Assembly: GCF_029846635.1 (NCBI RefSeq)
Contig: NZ_JARVTG010000002.1
Coordinates: 372,001-436,000, forward strand
Source: Pokkaliibacter sp. MBI-7
Lineage (GTDB): Bacteria > Pseudomonadota > Gammaproteobacteria > Pseudomonadales > Balneatricaceae
Length of the DNA stretch: 64,000 bases
Reading direction: 5' to 3'
Below the pieces are notes generated by a model that saw only the letters and a list, made by a program, of their open reading frames with translations, had not been told where the DNA came from and searched no databases. Below, piece by piece: positions 42,830-51,386 of this stretch; within the stretch, counting starts at the first letter, position 1, and each line of letters starts with the position of its first letter. Both the position numbers and the translations under genes were made by a program.

Positions 42830-42841
42830 GATGCCGGCTCC

Positions 42842-44269
42842 TTAGGCGATCTGCGCGGCGGTGGCCAGCGGTACGGTGCTGTTGCGTCGTGCGGTTTGCC
42901 AGACGTTGTAGGCCATCAGCAACATGCCAGCGAGGAAGAACGCTCCGCCCAGTGCTCGCACCATGTAACCGCCATGGCTGGCGCTGACGGCTTCCACAAA
43001 ACTGTAGGTGAGGGTGCCGTCTTCATTGACTGCACGCCACATCAACCCCTGCATGATGCCGTTCACCCACATGGCGCAGATGTAGAGCACGGTGCCTATT
43101 GTTGCCAGCCAGAAGTGGGTATTGATCAGATTGGTGCTCCACATCTGGGCACGGCCAAATACCTTGGGAATGAGGTGATAGAGCGAACCGATGGAGATCA
43201 TGGCAACCCAGCCCAGAGCGCCTGCATGCACGTGGCCGATGGTCCAGTCTGTGTAGTGAGACAGGGCGTTGACAGTCTTGATCGACATCATCGGTCCTTC
43301 GAAGGTAGACATGCCGTAGAAGGACAGTGACACCACCAGGAAGCGCAGAATCGGATCGGTGCGCAGTTTGTGCCAGGCACCGGAGAGCGTCATCATGCCA
43401 TTGATCATGCCTCCCCAGGAGGGCGCGATCAGAATCAGTGACATGATCATTGCGACTGACTGCGTCCAGTCTGGTAAGGCGGTGTAGTGCAGATGGTGGC
43501 CACCCGCCCAGATGTAGGTGGCGATCAGTGCCCAGAAGTGAACGATGGACAGACGGTAGGAGTAGATGGGGCGCCCCGCCTGTTTGGGGACGAAGTAATA
43601 CATCATGCCGAGGAAGCCAGCTGTCAGGAAGAAGCCTACGGCGTTGTGGCCATACCACCACTGCACCATGGCATCGATGGTACCTGCATACAGGGAGTAG
43701 GACTTCCACATGGTGACGGGAATTTCCATGCTGTTGACGACATGCAGCACGGCCACGGTGATGATAAAGGCCATAAAAAACCAGTTGCCTACATAGATGT
43801 GGCTGGTTTTACGGGTGGCGACAGTGCCGAGAAAAACGATGGCATAGCAGACCCAGACGATGGTGATCGCAATATCGATGGGCCATTCCAGCTCAGCGTA
43901 TTCCTTGGAGCTGGTCAGTCCGAGTGGCAGGGTGATGGCAGCGGCGACGATGATGGCCTGCCAGCCCCAGAAGGTGAAAGTGGCCAGGGTGTCGGAGAAC
44001 AGGCGAGTCTGGCAGGTACGTTGAACAACATAGTAGGACGTGGCAAAGAGGGCGGAGCCACCGAAGGCGAAGATCACAGCATTCGTGTGCAGCGGTCGTA
44101 AGCGACCAAAGCTGGTCCAGGGTAGGTTGAAGTTTAATTGTGGCCAGACCAGTTGGGATGCGATCAGCACCCCGATTGCCATACCGACGATACCCCACAC
44201 CACCGTCATAATGGCGAACTGGCGCACTACCTTATAGTTATAAGTAGTGTGTTCAGTTGCTGTGTTCAT
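42842..44269 (-). CDS. ccoN: cbb3 oxidase catalytic subunit I (CcoN)
   Basis: Reduces oxygen at a heme b3-CuB centre with very high affinity. The 475-residue product has about 12 membrane helices and all expected histidine motifs: HTNAVIFAFGG, WWYGHNAVGFF, GGHHLHYT, and HYTDWTIGHVHAGALGW. First gene of ccoNOQP. GAGAGTCTGAC precedes the ATG. Confidence 0.98.
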   Translation of the reverse strand: MNTATEHTTYNYKVVRQFAIMTVVWGIVGMAIGVLIASQLVWPQLNFNLPWTSFGRLRPLHTNAVIFAFGGSALFATSYYVVQRTCQTRLFSDTLATFTFWGWQAIIVAAAITLPLGLTSSKEYAELEWPIDIAITIVWVCYAIVFLGTVATRKTSHIYVGNWFFMAFIITVAVLHVVNSMEIPVTMWKSYSLYAGTIDAMVQWWYGHNAVGFFLTAGFLGMMYYFVPKQAGRPIYSYRLSIVHFWALIATYIWAGGHHLHYTALPDWTQSVAMIMSLILIAPSWGGMINGMMTLSGAWHKLRTDPILRFLVVSLSFYGMSTFEGPMMSIKTVNALSHYTDWTIGHVHAGALGWVAMISIGSLYHLIPKVFGRAQMWSTNLINTHFWLATIGTVLYICAMWVNGIMQGLMWRAVNEDGTLTYSFVEAVSASHGGYMVRALGGAFFLAGMLLMAYNVWQTARRNSTVPLATAAQIA

Positions 44270-44330
44270 GTCAGACTCTCATCAGCAGCTTGCTAATTAA
44301 CGGAAAGGAATTGTTAGAAATTGTCGGTAA

Positions 44331-44373
44331 TTATTAGAAAGGAAACGGGTTTTTTCAAACCGACACAGATCAA
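44331..44373 (-). promoter_or_regulatory. Candidate Anr-dependent ccoN promoter (degenerate site)
   Basis: On the minus strand TTGATCTGTGTCGG (44360-44373) has one perfect half-site (TTGAT) and a poor second half. TAATAA at 44331-44336 lies at about the right distance (33 bp centre to centre) to be the -10. Position fits an FNR-class promoter about 60 bases before ccoN, but sequence support is weak. Confidence 0.45.
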
Positions 44374-44577
44374 ATAAGGCGCATTTAAGTATTTATATAA
44401 AGGCTCGAGCTGGATCGTGGTCGGCATGCTGATCATAGGTTTTAGAGCCTTTAACTGATTGATATTGAATATATTTTAATGATTTATTGGATCTTTTTTT
44501 ACAGGAATTCATACCATCAGCATGGCCGAAATGTGCACTCTGCTGTGTTCGGAAGTGAGGATTGATTCGCTATCTAT

Positions 44578-44591
44578 TTGATTTGGGTCAA
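44578..44591. promoter_or_regulatory. Anr/FNR box TTGAT-N4-GTCAA between ccoN and the hydrolase gene
   Basis: TTGATTTGGGTCAA matches the FNR consensus in 9 of 10 positions and is close to the Pseudomonas Anr consensus. It lies 309 bases from the ccoN start but only 47 from the plus-strand gene at 44638. A TTTAAA hexamer at 44615-44620 lies 33 bp away on the plus strand, so the hydrolase gene is the better-fitting target. The rest of the 44270-44637 gap is AT-rich with no gene. Confidence 0.6.
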
Positions 44592-44637
44592 TTTTGTTTC
44601 TACGCTGAAATTCTTTTAAAAATCAATCAGGTTTTCC

Positions 44638-45252
44638 ATGCACGGACATAAAGAATTGGCAATGCAGTATTCAATCCTGTTAATGCATGGCTCTGGGGCC
44701 GGCCACAGCAGTCGTTTTATGAGTGACTGGGCGCAGTTACTTGAAGCAGCGGGCTTGAAGGTCCATCGGCTAACCTTCCCTTATATGCAGGAGATTGAGC
44801 GCAGTGGTCGCAAACGGCCACCAGAGCGGTTCAATGTCCTGTGTGACTTTGTCGAAGAACAAGTCCTTGAACTGGCGAACGTCAATGAGCCTCTGCTGCT
44901 GGCGGGGAAGTCACTTGGTGGGCGTGTCGCTATGGCCTGTCGTGATCTGGCAGGGGTCAAGGGAGCGGTTGCTTTTGGTTATCCTTTCCATCCACCTGCC
45001 AAACCCTTGCAGGTTCGTATGGCTCCGCTGGTAGAATGCAGCGCACCGGGTTTGATCCTGCAGGGAGAGCGTGACCCTTTCGGTAAAGTAGCCGAAGTGC
45101 AGGCGTATACCCTGCCTTCATGTGTCAGCGTGCAATGGCTGACTGGGGCGGATCACGATTTCACGACTCACAGGTCGTTTGGCCAGTCCCAGCATCAGGT
45201 GCTGGAGACGGCCACACGTGCAATGCTGCAATGGATGGCGACGCTGAAATAA
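44638..45252 (+). CDS. Small alpha/beta hydrolase (KANL3/Tex30-like)
   Basis: The 204-residue product has the alpha/beta-hydrolase oxyanion strand (ILLMHGSGAGHSS), the nucleophile elbow GKSLGGR with its Ser, an Asp region (LQGERDPFG) and a C-terminal His (GADHDFTTH), so a full catalytic triad is likely. The substrate is unknown; the family resembles dienelactone hydrolase-like and KANL3/Tex30 proteins. Starts at 44638 and 44662 are both possible. An Anr-type box lies 47 bases upstream. rlmM follows after 35 bases. Confidence 0.85.
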   Translation: MHGHKELAMQYSILLMHGSGAGHSSRFMSDWAQLLEAAGLKVHRLTFPYMQEIERSGRKRPPERFNVLCDFVEEQVLELANVNEPLLLAGKSLGGRVAMACRDLAGVKGAVAFGYPFHPPAKPLQVRMAPLVECSAPGLILQGERDPFGKVAEVQAYTLPSCVSVQWLTGADHDFTTHRSFGQSQHQVLETATRAMLQWMATLK

Positions 45253-45287
45253 CCCCTTTTGTTATTAATGACTGTCAGGCTGGTTGA

Positions 45288-46391
45288 ATGGCTTTGGAAT
45301 TGAATCACTTACTGCTGCTTTGTCGTGCAGGTTTCGAGCGCGAATGTGCTGTGGAAATACAGGAGCGTGCAGCCGTTGTTGGTGTCTACGGGTTTCCCCG
45401 CTTCAAAGGCGAAAGCGGCTATGTCGAGTTCGTCTGTCAGCAAGCCAATGGTGCCGTGCAGATCATGCAGCGTATTGACTGGCGCTCGCTGGTTTTCACT
45501 CGCCAGTGGGCAGCCTGTATTGCACCGTTGACCGATATTCCACGCAACGACCGGGTCGGTTTTTTCCTGCAGCATCTGGATGGTTTCCCGCAGTGTGGTG
45601 AAGTGTGGATAGAGGCTGCTGACAGTGAAGTGGGTTCCGGTCTGCAGGGGCTGTGCCGCAAATTGGTGCCGCCGCTGGCAGCCGCCTTGCGCAAGGCGGG
45701 TGTGTTGACTGCAAAGCGCGACACACATCGTGAGCGGCTGTATATCGGCTGGATGAATGAGAGCCAGGTGTTCATCGGTCTGGCGGATCCCCATCTGGCT
45801 TCACCCTGGCCTCAGGGAGTCATGCGTCTGAAGTTCCCTCCTGCTGCGCCGAGCCGTTCTACGCTGAAACTTGAGGAGGCCTGGCTGTTCTTCCTCACAG
45901 AAGAGGCCAGACAGGCCATGCTCAAACCGGGTATGAAAGCCGTCGATCTGGGGGCTTCTCCGGGGGGATGGACATGGCAGCTGGCTAATCGATATATGAA
46001 AACCACGTCAGTCGACAACGGCCCTATGGATGACGCCTTGATGGCAGGTGGCATGGTTACCCACGTTGAAGGGGATGGTTTCACCTATGTGCCTGACCGC
46101 CCGGTTGACTGGATGGTCTGTGACATCGCCGACAAGCCTGCTCGGGTTATCGACCTGATGACTAAATGGATCACCCGTGGCTGGTGCCGCTACACCGTAT
46201 TCAACCTCAAGTTGCCTATGCAGAAACGCTACACTACCTACCAGCAGTGCCTTGAGGTGTTGCAGGCCGGGTGTGCGGAGGCTGAGCTGAATGTGCATAT
46301 CGAGGCTCGCCATCTTTATCATGACCGTGAAGAAATCACGTTGTTCGTCTGTCGTGACGAAGACTGGCGGCGTGTGAATGGCCTCAGCTGA
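45288..46391 (+). CDS. rlmM: 23S rRNA 2'-O-ribose C2498 methyltransferase RlmM
   Basis: Methylates the ribose of C2498 in 23S rRNA. The 367-residue product has an N-terminal THUMP-like region, the SAM-binding motif DLGASPGGW (220-228), the catalytic aspartate in VCDIADKP and a conserved Lys in FNLKLPMQKR. Length and order of blocks match E. coli RlmM. It starts 35 bases after the hydrolase gene. Confidence 0.96.
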   Translation: MALELNHLLLLCRAGFERECAVEIQERAAVVGVYGFPRFKGESGYVEFVCQQANGAVQIMQRIDWRSLVFTRQWAACIAPLTDIPRNDRVGFFLQHLDGFPQCGEVWIEAADSEVGSGLQGLCRKLVPPLAAALRKAGVLTAKRDTHRERLYIGWMNESQVFIGLADPHLASPWPQGVMRLKFPPAAPSRSTLKLEEAWLFFLTEEARQAMLKPGMKAVDLGASPGGWTWQLANRYMKTTSVDNGPMDDALMAGGMVTHVEGDGFTYVPDRPVDWMVCDIADKPARVIDLMTKWITRGWCRYTVFNLKLPMQKRYTTYQQCLEVLQAGCAEAELNVHIEARHLYHDREEITLFVCRDEDWRRVNGLS

Positions 46392-46431
46392 CGACAGCGG
46401 TGGCTTGTACACTGTGTCATCCGGTCAGTCA

Positions 46432-46440
46432 TGCTAGAAT
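46432..46440 (+). promoter_or_regulatory. Extended -10 element before tusA
   Basis: TGCTAGAAT, an extended -10 identical to that before cvpA (24604-24612), lies 41 bases after the rlmM stop. It would give a leader of more than 200 bases before tusA. Confidence 0.4.
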
Positions 46441-46512
46441 GCCCGGCCTGATATGGGGCTTCTGATTTGCTGCGTATTGGACACTCTGGAGTGAAAAGAT
46501 CGTTTGGTTTCC

Positions 46513-46533
46513 GTGTTTACCTGAGGTAAACAC
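46513..46533. promoter_or_regulatory. Perfect 21-bp palindrome upstream of tusA
   Basis: Ten-base arms GTGTTTACCT (46513-46522) and AGGTAAACAC (46524-46533) are exact inverted repeats around one central G, 128 bases before the tusA start. It could be an operator for a dimeric regulator or an mRNA hairpin in the tusA leader. No T-run follows, so it is not a terminator. Confidence 0.5.
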
Positions 46534-46660
46534 TGCTACCTTCGTTCTTTATTCCTTGCAGAGTGTCAGCGAGCAGGGCCTGAACAGTTTTTTAACGCCT
46601 GCTGGCGTTGTTGTAGTGTTATCGAAGTGGGTGCACTTGGCACCAGGAGTTGTGAAGTCC

Positions 46661-46891
46661 GTGTCTGATTACGATCACTTTTTGGATACCAAAGGCCTCA
46701 ATTGTCCAGAGCCGGTGATGTTGTTGCACAAGACGGTACGGGGCATGGAGGCTGGCCAGCTGGTAAAGGTCGAGGCCACTGATCCCTCTACGACGCGTGA
46801 TATCCCCAAGTTTTGCCAGTTTTTAGGTCATGAGTTGATTGATCAGTCACAGCAGGATGATCTGTACTGCTATGTGATTCGCAAAGGCTGA
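46661..46891 (+). CDS. tusA: Sulfur carrier protein TusA
   Basis: Accepts sulfur as a persulfide and relays it for tRNA 2-thiouridine and molybdenum-cofactor synthesis. The 76-residue product has the signature LDTKGLNCPEPVM with Cys15. I start it at the GTG at 46661 (SDYDHFLDT), with AGGAG upstream; the frame is open for 35 further codons upstream but they match nothing. The length suits the family (about 75-81). Confidence 0.94.
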   Translation: MSDYDHFLDTKGLNCPEPVMLLHKTVRGMEAGQLVKVEATDPSTTRDIPKFCQFLGHELIDQSQQDDLYCYVIRKG

Positions 46892-47032
46892 CAGCGGAAC
46901 TGCAAGACGGATCAATTTTCACAACCCACTGGGTCTGAGTGTTGACCGGCTGACGTAATACGCTTGCTAGATGTAGTTCCTGGGTCCACATAACTGGATG
47001 CAGGCATAAGTTCTGACCAGGAGAATTTTCCC

Positions 47033-47986
47033 ATGGCTGGATTGGATACAGCCCCCACCAACCTAGTGCAATTGCTCACCTCGTTGGAGGCCAAGTTCGA
47101 AAAGCAGCTGGCCAGCCTGGAGCAGGCAAGAGAACGTATTCGCGAGTTAGAGGCTGAAAATCAGCGTCTGCAGGCAGCATTGCAGGCGGCCAGCAGTGCT
47201 AAAGCAGAAACGGTAGCAGTGCCTTCGTCAGAACTTCTCAGTGAACCCTCTCAGTCTGTGACTGCTACATGGGAGCTGAGTGAAGAAAGTGATGTGGCAT
47301 CTGCGGGTGAGAATCAGGCTGAGGAGTCTTTGGTCGCTCAGGATGAGATGGTGGAGTTACCCGAGGCGGACTCGCATTTCTCTATCGATGATCAGACCGC
47401 TGCACTCCCAGAAGAGGACGAAGAGTCGTTATCGGTAGCGTCGTCAGCCAGTGTTATTGAAAAGGCGGCCCCTGCGGAGCAGGCGTCGGCTCAGGATACG
47501 ACCTCTGGTAATAGCCGTAACCAGCGCAAGAACAAGGCCGCCAACCGGGCGGCTGTGCAATGGCTGATGGATTCCTTCCCTCTGGCTTTCAGTCGCCAGC
47601 ATCCCAAGCCATTACAGATTGGTATTCAGCAGTCGATGATGGAGCGTTTGCCCGGTATGGAAGGCAAGATCAAGCGTGGTCTGGCGTCCTACACGCGTTC
47701 ACCGGCTTATTTGCGCTGCGTGCAGGCGGGCAAGTCACGGGTGGATATTGATGGTAAGGAAGCTGGCCATGTTGAAGAGCGTGATGCTCAGCACGCGCGT
47801 GAACAGTACAACAGTCTCTATGGCAATCGCCGTCCTGAAGGCCAGAATGAGCGCCGGAATAACAGGCAGGAGCAGGGTCGAAAGCCTGCCAGGGTAAATC
47901 GCAGCGCTGATGAGGTGGCTCAAAACCGTTCGGCCGCGCGACTGGAAGAGAAACTTCATCAACTGGTTGGGAAACATCTCTCATGA
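47033..47986 (+). CDS. ProQ/FinO-domain RNA-binding protein with N-terminal coiled coil
   Basis: The 317-residue product has an N-terminal coiled coil (about residues 8-57, LEQARERIRELEAENQRLQ). An acidic disordered linker to about 165 follows, then a ProQ/FinO domain at about 170-262 (AVQWLMDSFPLAFSR...SYTRSPAYLRC) and a basic Arg/Asn-rich tail. FinO-domain proteins bind structured sRNAs and mRNA 3' ends. In E. coli ProQ the domain is at the N-terminus, so this architecture is different. AGGAGAA precedes the ATG. The stop overlaps the next gene by ATGA. Confidence 0.9.
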   Translation: MAGLDTAPTNLVQLLTSLEAKFEKQLASLEQARERIRELEAENQRLQAALQAASSAKAETVAVPSSELLSEPSQSVTATWELSEESDVASAGENQAEESLVAQDEMVELPEADSHFSIDDQTAALPEEDEESLSVASSASVIEKAAPAEQASAQDTTSGNSRNQRKNKAANRAAVQWLMDSFPLAFSRQHPKPLQIGIQQSMMERLPGMEGKIKRGLASYTRSPAYLRCVQAGKSRVDIDGKEAGHVEERDAQHAREQYNSLYGNRRPEGQNERRNNRQEQGRKPARVNRSADEVAQNRSAARLEEKLHQLVGKHLS

Positions 47987-48549
47987 GGGAAAACGCTACC
48001 CCCACGGCCTGGCTGACAGTCTATTGTGCTTCTCGTCTGGGCAAGCATGAGGCCTATGCCGAAGCCACTCGACGTTTGGCAACGCTGATGCTGGAGCGCA
48101 ACATTGGTCTGGTCTACGGCGGTTCACGTATCGGCCTGATGGGGCTGATTGCCGATACCCTGATCGAGGGGGGTGGCAGTGTGCACGGTATCATGCCAAC
48201 GCATCTGCTCAATGCGGAAGTTAACCATCCTGGCCTGACGACCTTTGAGGAAGTGGCTGACATGACTGAGCGTAAGCGACGCATGCTGGCACTGGGCGAT
48301 GCCTGTCTGGCGTTGCCCGGCGGGCTGGGCACACTGGAAGAGCTGTTTGAAGTGTGGTCATGGCGGCAGCTGGATCTGCACAGGAAACCAATCGGTCTGC
48401 TTAATACTGCGGGCTACTATGATGGTCTGATCGGGTTTATGCAGCACACCGTCGATGTGGGTCTGACCCGATCCGAAGCCGCCGCCCACTGTCTCAATGC
48501 TGTCGAGCCTGAGCAACTGTTACCGCAACTCCTGCCTCAGTGCTTCTGA
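47983..48549 (+). CDS. LOG-family nucleoside 5'-monophosphate phosphoribohydrolase
   Basis: The 188-residue Rossmann-fold protein has the LOG signature PGGLGTLEE (residues 112-120) and YGGSRIGLMG. Family members release bases from nucleotides such as cytokinin riboside monophosphate or AMP and are often annotated as TIGR00730 or lysine-decarboxylase-like. It is translationally coupled to the ProQ-domain gene by a 4-base overlap. Its 3' end overlaps the convergent DUF3080 gene by 13 bases. Confidence 0.92.
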   Translation: MRENATPTAWLTVYCASRLGKHEAYAEATRRLATLMLERNIGLVYGGSRIGLMGLIADTLIEGGGSVHGIMPTHLLNAEVNHPGLTTFEEVADMTERKRRMLALGDACLALPGGLGTLEELFEVWSWRQLDLHRKPIGLLNTAGYYDGLIGFMQHTVDVGLTRSEAAAHCLNAVEPEQLLPQLLPQCF

Positions 48550-49700
48550 CCGGGCATCAGCCCACATTGGCTCAGCAATGTCTGCCAGGCGTTGGTATGA
48601 CGCTGCTGAGCCAGCAAATAGGCCTGCCAGATACTGGTGGGCCTGTTGCTCCTCATTTCACCCTGTCTCAGCTCTGCCACACTTCCTGCTCCCTCCCACA
48701 GTTGAACCTGATAGCGTTGCAGTGCTGCAGGTAATGGGGCTGCCAGCTGGTTAAGCGTCATCCAGCGCTGGCGCCATGCTTGTGCCTGCTGATACACCTG
48801 TGCCAGATAAGGCTGCACACCGCTGGCGTAGTAGCGGCTGAATACGTTCTGGGCAATCTTGCCGGTTTCGCCGGGCTGTTGCCGATAGCATACGGGTCGG
48901 TTATGCAGCCGGGTTGTAATCAGGCTGGCATTGTCATTCAGCTGGTTGGTGATCAGTTGCAGGCTTTGCAGCAGGCGAGCGCCAAAGTCGCTGTGGTGTA
49001 AGGTTGCCAGCGCCTTCTCCAGCTCAGCAGAGTTGAGTGCCATGAGGTAAGTCCCTTCTTTTTCAGCTAGTTGTGTCTGTCTGGCCGCATAAATCAGGGT
49101 ATCGAGTGCCGTCAGGCTGGCCTGAAAGCCCTGGTCGCTGTCATCGTCCTGGCCGGTTTTTGTCATGGGCTGCAGAGGTAGGGCTGAACGGGAAAACTGC
49201 TTCTCGGTCTCTTCGCTGTTGTAGATCAGGTCAATCAGCCCGTGCCGCAGATCTTGCCGTTTGGTAACGAGCACCTGCTGTAACTGCTGGTGGAAGTCCG
49301 TGAGGTCAGGGTTGGTATCGTCCAGTGACGGCAGGCACTGACTGGCCATGGCGATAAAATGCAACTCGTACAGATAGCGCTGACTGAAAGGGGCCACCTT
49401 CCCCAGAATCGAGTTTCGCTCGGCAATCAGGTCGAGCATATTGCAGTGTCGGAAGGCGAGTACGTCGATCACGCCTTCACGTATGTCAGGGTGAGTTTGC
49501 AGGCGCTCCCGGCGAGGGGGGTAGCTAGGTAAGGTAACGGATGACGGGGTGATGTCATCGACGTCAACCTCCAGCGGTCGCTCTATGCGCTGCTGGAAGT
49601 CGGTCAACAGGTCGCTGGCCGACTGCTCAATACAGCCGCCCAGCAAAGCAATGCTGATCAGTGGCAGGAGCTTAAGACAACGACCGTTGAATCGCCGCAT
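48537..49700 (-). CDS. DUF3080-like lipoprotein
   Basis: The 387-residue product has a lipoprotein signal with ISIALLGGC (Cys23), followed by an alpha-helical soluble domain with FRHCNMLDLIAERNSILGKVAPFSQRYLYELHF. That block matches my memory of DUF3080 proteins in Pseudomonas, Marinobacter and Vibrio. Function is unknown; an envelope location follows from the lipobox. Its start overlaps the end of the upstream MATE gene by 29 bases, so the two are co-transcribed. Confidence 0.8.
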   Translation of the reverse strand: MRRFNGRCLKLLPLISIALLGGCIEQSASDLLTDFQQRIERPLEVDVDDITPSSVTLPSYPPRRERLQTHPDIREGVIDVLAFRHCNMLDLIAERNSILGKVAPFSQRYLYELHFIAMASQCLPSLDDTNPDLTDFHQQLQQVLVTKRQDLRHGLIDLIYNSEETEKQFSRSALPLQPMTKTGQDDDSDQGFQASLTALDTLIYAARQTQLAEKEGTYLMALNSAELEKALATLHHSDFGARLLQSLQLITNQLNDNASLITTRLHNRPVCYRQQPGETGKIAQNVFSRYYASGVQPYLAQVYQQAQAWRQRWMTLNQLAAPLPAALQRYQVQLWEGAGSVAELRQGEMRSNRPTSIWQAYLLAQQRHTNAWQTLLSQCGLMPGQKH

Positions 49701-51078
49701 GGCTTACCTTCTGCAGGCGTAGCAATAGCAGTAGTGCCGCAACCGTCAGACCGGCAATCAGCGCCCACCAGAAACCGGGAGCACCCATCGGAGCGTGTGG
49801 CAGGAGGTCGCCCAATGCCAGTTGCCATCCCAGGGGCAAGCCGATGCACCAGTAGGCCACACAGGTCAGCAGCATAGGGATGCGCGTATCCTTGTACCCT
49901 CGCAGTGCCCCGGCCACGCTGACCTGAGTGGCATCAGAAAACTGGAACAGTGCAGCAAGCAGCATAAGCTCGGTTGCAACCCGAATAACTCCACCATCAT
50001 TGCTGTACAGCGAGGCAATCTGTTCCCCGCAATAGCGCATCAGCAGGCAGCTGATCAGTGCGCAGCTGAGCGTCAGAATCAGTCCGGTGAAGGCGCGAAA
50101 ACGGGCCACCTCCGGCTGACCAGCCCCCAGTGCCTGCCCCACCCGAATGGTGATGGCCATGGCGATGCTGAGGGGGAACATAAAGCTCATGGAGGTAAAG
50201 TTGAGCGTTATCTGATGGCCGGATACCACGGTGGCTCCTAGCGGGGCCAGCAACAGGGCGATAATCGCAAACATGCTGGATTCCATGAAGATGGCCAGCC
50301 CGATGGGCACGCCCAGCTTCATCAGATCAGCAATGGTACGCATTCTGGGCCACTCGAAATGGTTGAGCAGTTTGAAGTGGCGATAGCGTGGCGAGCGGCT
50401 GATATAGCCAAGCATCGCCAGTAGCATGATCCACATCACGATACCCGTGGCCCATCCACAGCCAGCGCCGCCCATGGCTGGAATACCGAAACCACCGTAG
50501 ATAAACAGGTAGTTCAGTGGTGCGTTACAGATCAGTCCGATAATGGCAATGAGCATGGCGGGGCGAGTGTGGCCCATGCCTTCGCAGAGATAACGCAGCA
50601 CCTGATACATGGCGATGGCCGGTACTCCGACTGCCACGCCATTGAGATAGACCTGCGTCTGGTACTGCAGATCGGTATCACCATCCATGAAGTAACCGAG
50701 CAGGGGGCTGGCATTCAGCAACAGCAGCATCGCCAGCGCACCGATCAATACCGATAACCACAGTGCCTGCCGGACCATCGGAGCAATGTCGTCATGACGC
50801 TCAGCGCCGAACAGATGAGAGACATTGGCGGTGGTAGCCAGCAGCGTGCCGATAATAAACAGGAACATCGGTACCCATACGCTGGAGCCAACTGCCACGG
50901 CCGCCAGATCCTGCGGGCTGACGGCACCTGCCATCAGCGTATCAACGAAGGACATACCGGTCTGTGCCAGCTGGCCGCCAATAATGGGCAGAGCCAGGAC
51001 CATCAGCGCCTTCAGTTCGCTTCGTCGAGACAGGGGAGGTGTAGCAGGAGCAATGGTGACAGACGACGCCATAAGCAT
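49672..51078 (-). CDS. MATE-family multidrug efflux transporter (NorM-like)
   Basis: A 468-residue protein with 12 predicted membrane helices in two MATE repeats. N-terminal ALPIIGGQLAQTGMSFVDTLMAGAVS and the internal YLCEGMGHTRPAM region are typical of the NorM branch. These proteins export cationic drugs in exchange for Na+ or H+; the ion and substrate are not evident. ATG codons at 51078 and 51072 are both possible starts. Confidence 0.93.
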   Translation of the reverse strand: MLMASSVTIAPATPPLSRRSELKALMVLALPIIGGQLAQTGMSFVDTLMAGAVSPQDLAAVAVGSSVWVPMFLFIIGTLLATTANVSHLFGAERHDDIAPMVRQALWLSVLIGALAMLLLLNASPLLGYFMDGDTDLQYQTQVYLNGVAVGVPAIAMYQVLRYLCEGMGHTRPAMLIAIIGLICNAPLNYLFIYGGFGIPAMGGAGCGWATGIVMWIMLLAMLGYISRSPRYRHFKLLNHFEWPRMRTIADLMKLGVPIGLAIFMESSMFAIIALLLAPLGATVVSGHQITLNFTSMSFMFPLSIAMAITIRVGQALGAGQPEVARFRAFTGLILTLSCALISCLLMRYCGEQIASLYSNDGGVIRVATELMLLAALFQFSDATQVSVAGALRGYKDTRIPMLLTCVAYWCIGLPLGWQLALGDLLPHAPMGAPGFWWALIAGLTVAALLLLLRLQKVSHAAIQRSLS

Positions 51079-51386
51079 TCTCGGTTGGGATAGGCACGGA
51101 TAAACAAGCGGACCACAGTATAGCTAACTCAGTTGCTACGCACTGCAGTTAGATGCACCAGAATTGCGCAACCTTGATTAGGGTTTTTAATGCCACTCAT
51201 AAGGCACGAGGGCAGAGACGTAGTTGGCAGCCGGAGCCAGCGGCTACGGAAAGCGTTGAAGGTGATCTGACAGAGGGAGGGGAAAGCAATGTTGTGGTGT
51301 GGCCAGAAACGGCGCATTGGCCGTCAGGGAGACGCCGCCACAAAAGCTGGGCGACGTTGCCAGAGTGTGCGTTAACAGGCTGGCGA
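51079..51386. other. Intergenic region without a recognisable gene
   Basis: About 308 bases between the MATE start and the PCu(A)C stop, both on the minus strand. A plus-strand frame spans 51153-51653 but overlaps the PCu(A)C gene and has no protein-like composition. A weak AGCCG/CGGCT dyad at 51229-51245 is the only structure I see. The MATE promoter must lie here. Confidence 0.5.

Noticed and set aside
43487..44101. 204-codon plus-strand ORF antisense to ccoN
   Set aside because: ccoN is clearly coding by its membrane helices and histidine motifs; the opposite frame is a low-complexity Asp/Gly-rich shadow.
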